DNA of 39,028 nt from Sphingomonas psychrolutea (GTDB taxonomy: Bacteria > Pseudomonadota > Alphaproteobacteria > Sphingomonadales > Sphingomonadaceae): NCBI RefSeq assembly GCF_014636175.1, contig NZ_BMDW01000028.1, positions 1 to 39,028 on the forward strand. Reading direction: 5' to 3'. A model generated the notes under the pieces. The model saw only the letters and a list, made by a program, of their open reading frames with translations. It searched no databases and was not told the DNA's origin. Shown here in pieces: positions 33,120 to 39,028 of the stretch. Made by a program: the position numbers and the translations under genes. Each line of letters starts with the position of its first letter. The first letter of the stretch is position 1.

Positions 33120-33208
33120 CCGCCCCGATGCGCCAATTTCGTGGATCAAAGACCCATCCCGCCGACCCAGCATTCGTGATGAGCGGCAACGCCAACAGGA
33201 GAACAGCC

Positions 33209-33412
33209 ATGTCGATCGAAAGCGATATTTCGTCCGATTCCGGTACCGCCCATGGTTGCTGCGGTGGCGGCGCTAAAGAAACAAAAACGGCTACACCAGC
33301 CGCCGCGCAGCCGGCGGTCGCGACATCGCCGGACGCGACGCGCGACGCTCCTGCCCCCAAGAAATCGGGATCTTGTTGTGGCAGCGGCAGTGCCAGTGGC
33401 CAACACCAGTAG
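33209..33412 (+). CDS. Cys/Gly-rich small protein, possible metal binder
   Basis: ATG 33209 has AGGAG eight bases upstream, giving 67 residues. Two CCG clusters, HGCCGGGAKE near residue 15 and GSCCGSGSASGQHQ at the C-terminus, flank a long Ala/Thr/Pro linker. No signal peptide or membrane helix. The paired vicinal Cys plus His at both ends fit a soft-metal-binding peptide, and the next gene is a Cu-type ATPase, so a copper or silver chaperone or store is the natural guess. No family recognised. Confidence 0.6.
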   Translation: MSIESDISSDSGTAHGCCGGGAKETKTATPAAAQPAVATSPDATRDAPAPKKSGSCCGSGSASGQHQ

Positions 33413-33597
33413 GGCGATCCTGCGAGCCCGCAGCCCCGCTGTTGGGCCGTAACGACGATCGGTTGCAGCCTGTGCTCACGGAGCCTCGGCCGGTGGCCAG
33501 CCCCGTCGGGTAACAGTCGGCAGCCGTAATCAGCGAAGCGTTCAGAGAGCAGGCTCAAGGCCGGTCAACGACCGTCAGTACTGGTGAGGGTTCGAGC

Positions 33598-35904
33598 ATG
33601 GGTTTCCATCGGTTGAGCGAAGCGCTCGACAAATCTGCGGGAAAAGCGATGCCAGAAAGTTCCAGTCCAAAAAGATCGACCGACGGGATGGATATGCCGC
33701 GAGGCCGTGCGGCGGCGCAGGATGCGCACGCTGCATCGGCGGGCGAGAAGACGGCGCGGGAAGCAGCAAGTCCGGACGAGGAAAACGCGACACCTACGGG
33801 GCCGGTCACCGCTGCGGACCATGACGAAGATCACAAAGCGCAGAACATGAGCAACGGCGACACCATGGCCAACGAAATGGGCCATGGTGGCGGCCAAACC
33901 CTGGCAGCCATGGTTCGCGACATGCGCAACCGCTTCTGGATCGCGCTCGCGTTCAGCGTCCCGGTCTTCATCCTCTCGCCGATGGGCCTGGATTTCCTCA
34001 AGGTTCCTGTTCCGTTCGGACTGAGACTCGAACTGGTCCTGTTCGTCCTGGCGAGCGGTGCGATCCTTTACCCGGTCTGGCCGTTTGTCGTTGCCGCCTA
34101 TCGCGCCATCCGGGCGGGCATCGCCAATATGGCTGTCCTCGTCGTCCTGAGCGTCGGTACCGGCTACCTTTTCAGCGTGGGAGCCACGTTCATCTGGGGT
34201 GGCCAGAACTTCTACGAGGCCGCGGTAATCCTGCTCGACTTCATCCTGCTCGGACACTGGCTGGAGATGCGGGCGAGAGCGGGTGCTTCCACGGCGATCC
34301 GGTCACTCATGGATTTAGCACCGCCCAAGGCGGTGGTGCTGCGCGACGGTAGGGAAGTTGAGATCGCGACCTCTGAAGTCGTTGCCGGCGATATCGTCGT
34401 GATCCGGCCCGGCAACAAGATCCCTGTCGATGGCGTCGTGCTGGAAGGATCGTCCTCGGTCGATCAGTCCATGCTCACGGGCGAGTCGATGCCGGTCGAC
34501 AAGAAGGTCGGCGACACCGTCATCGGTGCGACGATCAACAGGAGCGGCACCTTTCAATACAAAGCGACCAAAGTCGGCGCAGACTCGGCGCTCGCGCAGA
34601 TCGTCAAGCTCGTCCAGGACGCCCAAAACTCTAAAGCGCCCGCGCAGCTTCTGGCGGACCGCGCCGCGCAGTGGCTCGTCCTGGCGGCGATCATCATGGG
34701 CCTGGGCACATTCGTCGTCTGGTACTGGTTCCTGGGGCAAACTCTTCTATTCGCCGTCAGTCTCACGATCACCGTGTTCGTCATCGCCTGCCCCGACGCC
34801 CTCGGACTTGCGACACCCATGGCGATCATGGTCGGCACCGGCCTCGGCGCACTGAACGGGATGCTCTTCAAGAACGCGTCGGCGTTGGAAGACGCAACCA
34901 AGCTGAACGTCATTGTCTTCGACAAGACCGGTACGCTGACCATGGGTCAGCCCGAAGTCGTCGAACTGGTCGTCGCTGCCGGAATCGACGAGCGGCAGCT
35001 TCTCGCAAACGCAACCGCCGTGGAGGCGGGCTCCGATCATCCGTTAGCCCAAGCGATCATTCGCCGTGCAGCGGGCATCGCGGCGCCCAAGGCCTCGGAC
35101 TTCATGAACATCGAAGGCAGGGGCGCGCGGGCGAACGTTGACGGGAAGACGGTTCTGCTGGGCAACAAGCTTCTCATGGCGGACAACGGGATCGATCTCG
35201 GCGAGCTGAGCGCGAAGTCCGAGGCGCTCCAGGGTGCCGGAAGGACGGTTGTTCACCTCGCGGTCTCCAGCAAACTTATCGGCCTGCTTGCGATTGCCGA
35301 TGCCGAGCGGCCGACCTCGAAGGCTGCCGTCGCAGCACTGCGCGAGCGCGGTCTCGAGGTGATCATGATCACCGGTGACAATCAGGGGACCGCAGCGCGC
35401 ATCGCTAAGGCCATGGGCATTGATACTGTGCTTGCCGATGTTCTGCCCGGCGACAAGGCCGGCAAAATCAAGGAACTGCAGGCACAGGGCAAGAAAGTTG
35501 GTATGGTCGGTGACGGGGTCAACGACGCACCCGCGCTAACTCAAGCCGATGTCGGCTTCGCGATCGGCGCCGGCACCGACGTCGCCATGGAAAGTGCCGA
35601 TATCGTCCTGATGAAAAGTGATCCGTTCGACGTGGTGGGAGCGATCGAACTCTCGCGCGCGACGCTCAGAAAGATGCATCAGAATCTGTGGTGGGCGGTC
35701 GGCTACAACGTGATTGCGTTTCCGCTCGCTGCCGGCGTGCTCTACCCATTTCTGCTCGGACCCAGCATCGCTGCGCTGGCGATGTCGGGCAGCTCTGCTT
35801 TGGTCGCGATTAATGCTTTGCTGCTGAAGCGCACCAGGTTGACCGGGATCGTGAGTCGACAACCGGTTCGGCAATCCAATCCGGCAGCGAGCGCGGCATC
35901 GTGA
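33598..35904 (+). CDS. CopB-like heavy-metal P1B-type ATPase with a CPD motif
   Basis: The protein of 768 residues lacks a CxxC metal-binding domain; instead residues about 80-100 are rich in His, Met and Asp ([20 protein letters not shown]). The P1B core follows: [20 protein letters not shown], actuator TGE in [14 protein letters not shown], phosphorylation site [10 protein letters not shown] (Asp 442), HP motif [23 protein letters not shown]. The last helices have [16 protein letters not shown] and [17 protein letters not shown], closest to CopB. The membrane motif is [11 protein letters not shown] (Cys 398, Pro 399, Asp 400) where CopB has CPH and CopA CPC. Metal is probably Cu or Ag, inferred. 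It overlaps the MFS gene by four bases. Confidence 0.88.
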   Translation: MGFHRLSEALDKSAGKAMPESSSPKRSTDGMDMPRGRAAAQDAHAASAGEKTAREAASPDEENATPTGPVTAADHDEDHKAQNMSNGDTMANEMGHGGGQTLAAMVRDMRNRFWIALAFSVPVFILSPMGLDFLKVPVPFGLRLELVLFVLASGAILYPVWPFVVAAYRAIRAGIANMAVLVVLSVGTGYLFSVGATFIWGGQNFYEAAVILLDFILLGHWLEMRARAGASTAIRSLMDLAPPKAVVLRDGREVEIATSEVVAGDIVVIRPGNKIPVDGVVLEGSSSVDQSMLTGESMPVDKKVGDTVIGATINRSGTFQYKATKVGADSALAQIVKLVQDAQNSKAPAQLLADRAAQWLVLAAIIMGLGTFVVWYWFLGQTLLFAVSLTITVFVIACPDALGLATPMAIMVGTGLGALNGMLFKNASALEDATKLNVIVFDKTGTLTMGQPEVVELVVAAGIDERQLLANATAVEAGSDHPLAQAIIRRAAGIAAPKASDFMNIEGRGARANVDGKTVLLGNKLLMADNGIDLGELSAKSEALQGAGRTVVHLAVSSKLIGLLAIADAERPTSKAAVAALRERGLEVIMITGDNQGTAARIAKAMGIDTVLADVLPGDKAGKIKELQAQGKKVGMVGDGVNDAPALTQADVGFAIGAGTDVAMESADIVLMKSDPFDVVGAIELSRATLRKMHQNLWWAVGYNVIAFPLAAGVLYPFLLGPSIAALAMSGSSALVAINALLLKRTRLTGIVSRQPVRQSNPAASAAS

Positions 35905-37208
35905 CAGCGACCGTCCCAGTGAGCGGTGTGCCGAACGCCACCATGGCGGCCCTGATGCTTTCGGTTTTCACGATTTCGCTCGGATTCGGCATCGTGTTGC
36001 CATCGCTGCCCTTCATGATCGAGCGGTTGCTAGGCTCAGCCGGCAGTGCAGCGCAGGTGTCGCATGCGACAGGCCTGCTCACTGGCTTCTACACGCTATC
36101 GCTGTTCCTGTTTGCCTCGCCCTGGGGTCGCCTGTCCGATCACTTTGGCCGCCGATCGATCCTGCTGATCGGGCTGTTGGGATTTAGTGCGACGATGATG
36201 ACCTTCGCTTTCATCGAAGGCCTGCGTGCGATCTATGCCGAGCGCTTCGTGAGCGGGATGTTCGCCGCAGCCGTTACGCCAGTAGCACTCGCCACGATCG
36301 GCGATCTTGCCGCCACGGAAGCAGTGCGCGCGCGCCGGCTGACCTTCGTCAGCCTCGCCGGCATCGGCGGGTTTCTGCTGGGACCGATGTTGGGCGTGTT
36401 CGTGACGCGCGGCGCGAGTATTTTGTTTCCCGACCTCGGCGGCATGGGGCCGCTTGGAATTCCGCTTGTAGGAATTGCGCTGCTGGCCCTGGTCGCCGCC
36501 TTGGCAATGGCGCTGACGGTTCCGAAGACCACAGTAGGCGATTTTGGACAGCAAAATAAGGTCGTTATCTCGCGCCCTGCCAAGCGGCTTGTACTAAGGC
36601 TGCTAGCGCTCTCGTTCATCGTCTCGGTCGGAATCGGCGTCTTCGAAGTCGGTCTGGCATTGCGCGGGAAACAGGAGCTCGGTCTGTCGCAATATCAGAT
36701 CGCGACGATGTTCACCGAATGCAGCCTGGTGATGCTTGTCGTCCAATCCGTCGTCTTCTCCCCGTGGATCAGGCCCGAAACGACGCGCTGGCTCATCGCC
36801 CCCGCATTCGCGATCCTCGCTGCGGGAATATTTCTAGTCCCGCACGCACCGACTTTCCTGCTGATGCTCACGGTCATCGGAGCGGTCGCGGCGAGCGCCG
36901 GGGTGCTTTCACCGATTCTGACCTTCTGGATATCGAGCAAGGCCGGAAAGGCACAAGGCGCGCAACTCGGCAAGCAAACCGCCGCCGCAAGTCTGGGCGC
37001 TGCCTTCGGGTCGGCCGCGGGTGGGCTGCTGTTCGACGTATCGTGGCTACCCGACGCTTCGTTCGCAATTGCCGCCGCGCTCTCGCTCGTTGCCGTCCTG
37101 CTGAGCCTGCATCTTCCGAAGCTCCTCGTCGATCACATAGCTCGGCAGAAGACCGAGCCGCCTTCCGCGAGCTCTCCCCGATCCAGGCATTCTGCCGTGC
37201 CCGGATAA
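35901..37208 (+). CDS. Major facilitator superfamily efflux transporter
   Basis: The 435-residue protein has about 12 membrane helices and the MFS motif [21 protein letters not shown] between helices 2 and 3, with [10 protein letters not shown] near helix 5 as in drug:proton antiporters of the TetA type. A central polar loop (about residues 200-230) separates the halves. The GTG start overlaps the ATPase stop (GTGA at 35901-35904), so it is co-translated with the metal ATPase. Substrate unknown. No resistance-family signature is strong enough to name a drug. Confidence 0.82.
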   Translation: MTATVPVSGVPNATMAALMLSVFTISLGFGIVLPSLPFMIERLLGSAGSAAQVSHATGLLTGFYTLSLFLFASPWGRLSDHFGRRSILLIGLLGFSATMMTFAFIEGLRAIYAERFVSGMFAAAVTPVALATIGDLAATEAVRARRLTFVSLAGIGGFLLGPMLGVFVTRGASILFPDLGGMGPLGIPLVGIALLALVAALAMALTVPKTTVGDFGQQNKVVISRPAKRLVLRLLALSFIVSVGIGVFEVGLALRGKQELGLSQYQIATMFTECSLVMLVVQSVVFSPWIRPETTRWLIAPAFAILAAGIFLVPHAPTFLLMLTVIGAVAASAGVLSPILTFWISSKAGKAQGAQLGKQTAAASLGAAFGSAAGGLLFDVSWLPDASFAIAAALSLVAVLLSLHLPKLLVDHIARQKTEPPSASSPRSRHSAVPG

Positions 37209-37250
37209 CGCGCACCCATTCCAAGCAATTCAACACCGAAGGAAACCATC

Positions 37251-37820
37251 ATGTCAAAGAATCACGCGATCGTCGCCGTTTTCGACAGTCATCAGGCGGC
37301 TGAAAAGGCCGTTCGCACGCTCTCCGAAGGCGGGCTCGACATCAAGCACTTCAGCATCATCGGCAAGGGATTCCACAAGGAGGAGCAGGTCCTAGGCTTC
37401 TATAACGTCGGTGACCGCATTGCCTCTTGGGGCGGGACCGGCGCATTCTGGGGTGGCTTATGGGGATTGTTTGCGGGTGGTCTCTTCATGGCGGTCCCGG
37501 TTGTGGGACCGGTGATCGTGCTCGGACATTTTGCCGCGATGGTGTTAGCTGCAGCTGAAGGCGCTGTAGTCGTTGGAAGCCTGGGCGCACTCGGCGGCGC
37601 GCTGTCCAGCCTTGGCATCCCCGAGGATAGCGTGATCCAATATGAGACCGCGCTGAAGACTGACAGCTTCTTGCTGATGGCCCATGGGTCGGTCGAGGAA
37701 ATGGCGCAAGCCAAGTCACTTCTCGACTCGACCTCGCCCACCCGTGTCGATCTGCACCGCGAGGTGACAGAGATGACGGACATTCACGCAGTACGTGCAC
37801 CGGTCGAGACAGCAGACTAA
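37251..37820 (+). CDS. YflT/DUF1269-like general stress protein
   Basis: The N-terminal domain MSKNHAIVAVFDSHQAAEKA through DIKHFSIIGKGFHKEEQ is the fold of heat- and stress-induced YflT-type proteins. It is followed by Gly-rich hydrophobic stretches: TGAFWGGLWGLFAGGLFMAV and VLGHFAAMVLAAAEGAVVVG, then GALGGALSSLGIP. The C-terminal part has TDSFLLMAHGSVEEMAQAKS. 189 residues. The glycine-zipper-like segments suggest membrane insertion. AAGGAAA lies about 10 bases before ATG 37251. No FixJ-type box was found in its leader. Confidence 0.75.
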   Translation: MSKNHAIVAVFDSHQAAEKAVRTLSEGGLDIKHFSIIGKGFHKEEQVLGFYNVGDRIASWGGTGAFWGGLWGLFAGGLFMAVPVVGPVIVLGHFAAMVLAAAEGAVVVGSLGALGGALSSLGIPEDSVIQYETALKTDSFLLMAHGSVEEMAQAKSLLDSTSPTRVDLHREVTEMTDIHAVRAPVETAD

Positions 37821-38098
37821 TTCACGCGGACAGCGCGCCTCTCACGGTCGAGGGTAGGCTGTCGCCAGCGCACGGCAAGGGAACAACGCAAGCATAGAGT
37901 GTTGCGGGTCTCCCACGTGAGCGGCGTGCATAGCGAGCGTACGTGTGCAAACCATTCGACTTGCGCGCCAAGCAGAGCCAACGGTAATCGCATCGAGTCG
38001 ATGAGGGAAGCACGCTCGACCCGCCCGGACGATGGTGGTTGTCCGGTCTTATGGTGGCGGGACTGGCACTATCGCCGGTCTACGCGGAGACCACCGCT
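37821..38098. other. Non-coding stretch after the stress-protein gene
   Basis: I see no gene with a start, ribosome binding site and family resemblance here. One minus-strand frame (37822-38013) and one plus-strand frame (37899-38102) have shadow composition. A short hydrophobic, signal-like reading (GLMVAGLALSPVYAETTAMT, ending at 38107) has no start with a ribosome binding site and ends at the stop codon that breaks the next pseudogene. Confidence 0.4.
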
Positions 38099-38356
38099 AT
38101 GACATAACTTACCGACCCCTCTTCGATCCTGCTGTCGACCCTCTCGCAACGTGAGGGTGGTAGCCTGCATCCATTGCCGACCACGCTCACCGCGCCAAAG
38201 CCTGCGATCGCCAAGTCTGTCGCCGCGCTGCTCAACCGCGACCTTGCCGAAGAGCGCGAGATCAACGATCCCGCGAGCGTCGCACGAGCCGATAGTGATC
38301 TGCGTTACCGCGTGTTTGTTATCTCGGTCAGGCTGGGCGCGATCGGGGCCAGGTAG
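38099..38356 (+). pseudogene. DUF3489-like protein with an early stop codon
   Basis: Reading from ATG 38099 gives M-T-stop (TAA at 38105) and then LTDPSSILLSTLSQREGGSL, HPLPTTLTAPKPAIAKSVAA, LLNRDLAEE and SDLRYRVFVISVRLGAIGAR, which match the DUF3489 pattern (LTDxQxxILxAAxxRxDGxxLPLP at the start, an xxFxTxxGLxAIG end). The third codon TAA replaces what is usually a Lys codon (AAA or AAG). The protein is therefore not made unless a downstream start is used, and the helix-turn-helix-like body remains open. It is directly followed by an IS630 remnant. Confidence 0.6.
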
Positions 38357-38398
38357 GGCGAGCCGGTGTCGCTGCTGTTCATTTTGCTCGCACGAGAA

Positions 38399-38524
38399 TC
38401 AGATGACATCAGATTGATCCATACCGGCATTGCGGAGATAGTTACGGCATTCGTCTGGGCTGAAGGCGTCGAGCAAGGAGCCGACGCGGCGCCAGGTTGC
38501 GTCGTGGGTATGGGCCGGTAATGC
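38399..38524 (-). mobile_element. Remnant of an IS630-family transposase (C-terminal end)
   Basis: On the minus strand the frame reads LPAHTHDATWRRVGSLLDAF followed by SPDECRNYLRNAGMDQSDVI and stop, which is the standard end of IS630 transposases (ALWRxIGxLLDxFxPxECxNYxxxAGY). Upstream the frame meets a stop at 38534 and the resemblance ends, so only about 40 residues survive. No terminal repeat was identified. Confidence 0.7.
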
Positions 38525-39028
38525 GTCGTGAGATCACCAGCACGGAATGCACATCCGGGACCGCGCCGCGGCGAGCCCGGCGATCGTTAAGGCAGCGACG
38601 ATCCCCATCGAACACAGCGCTGCTCGATTGTTGTTGCTGTCGGTCTGCGCAAATGCGGTCTGGTATTCGACTGCAATGTCCCGCGGGATCGTCGCCCGCC
38701 GCCGGGCCGCGAGCCGCGCCACCGAGTGGCTAGACTTCCCCGCGACAGGCCATTTTATTTGCGGCACAGGCGATCAGCCCACCCGCGACGCGGCCGGCGG
38801 CGACAGTGCACAGGCCGGCGGCACCGCCGATGCCGCCGGTACAGCGAACAGCTAGGCCTGGGACGCAACGCTTCGCTTTCTTGAGCGCTCGTTGCGGTGA
38901 AGTGGAAGTGGAAGTGGGAATGACCCATAGCACGAAGCCGCTGCGCGGCAGTGGAGTTTGCGGTGAGGTAGCGCGCGTGCGCTGAGGTTTGGTCCCGCGG
39001 AGGCGGTGGCGGACGATGGAGTTCCTTC
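38525..39028. other. Unassigned end of the window
   Basis: No recognisable gene. A minus-strand frame (38534-38767, 77 codons) could give a peptide with one hydrophobic helix (AALCSMGIVAALTIAGLAAA) but lacks family resemblance or a clear ribosome binding site. The plus-strand frame at 38547 and the minus frame at 38730 are mutually overlapping and Ala/Arg-rich. Confidence 0.3.

Noticed and set aside
38534..38767. 77-codon minus-strand frame with one hydrophobic helix
   Set aside because: No clear ribosome binding site, no family, and it lies in a decayed region.
1..39028. CRISPR arrays, tRNA and rRNA genes
   Set aside because: No regularly spaced repeats or cloverleaf/rRNA-like stretches were noticed on reading; a tRNA or covariance-model scan would be decisive.

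Overview
The window looks like chromosomal DNA of a sphingomonad-type alphaproteobacterium. This is inferred from high GC, alphaproteobacterial gene types such as an IMPase-family HisN, and a FixLJ pair of rhizobial type. No tRNA, rRNA or CRISPR array was seen.

The left part (1-12582) is ordinary chromosome with some accessory genes. It holds the end of a proteasome-like hypothetical gene, two tandem parDE toxin-antitoxin modules, a helix-turn-helix protein, ung, a phnA-like gene with a Lys-rich partner, a YciF/DUF892 ferritin-like protein and an S41 protease lipoprotein. These are followed by a GGDEF cyclase, an outer-membrane phospholipase A, hisN, a UDP-glucuronate 4-epimerase and galU.

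At 12583-15156 lies a complete 2.57 kb IS1595-family transposon with imperfect 23-bp inverted repeats. Besides the transposase it carries two cargo genes: a DinD-like protein with an extra C-terminal domain, and a two-helix membrane protein. No target duplication is visible, and the right flank begins with the ribosome binding site and first codons of a destroyed gene. The element therefore marks a rearranged junction.

The right part (about 15.2-37.8 kb) is a dense accessory block built around an oxygen-sensing FixL-FixJ pair. It contains xfp-ackA, a small hypothetical, a tandem universal stress protein, an operon of oleate hydratase plus a P3B-type cation ATPase, and a five-gene overlapping operon (lone receiver, Acg-like nitroreductase, two membrane proteins, a frameshifted DUF6544 gene). 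It also contains a previously unlisted 45-codon membrane-protein gene ahead of fixL, a DUF6629 membrane protein, a GH130 enzyme and a DUF5676 membrane protein. A metal block follows: a Cys-rich peptide, a Cu-type ATPase with an unusual CPD motif, an MFS pump and a YflT-like stress protein.

The main discovery is a repeated promoter element, roughly YRSGTAGTTTCCGA. I found it eight times (seven clear or near matches plus one weaker copy). It occurs only in the right part, always pointing toward the gene that starts 50-125 bp downstream. Two copies sit back-to-back between the fixL operon and the DUF6629 gene. I infer that it is the binding site of the local FixJ and that these genes form one low-oxygen regulon. 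Its content (universal stress protein, cation ATPase, Acg-type nitroreductase, heme sensor kinase) parallels the mycobacterial DosR dormancy regulon, with a phosphoketolase-acetate kinase ATP route added. The end of the window (37.8-39.0 kb) is decayed: a DUF3489 pseudogene and an IS630 transposase tail.
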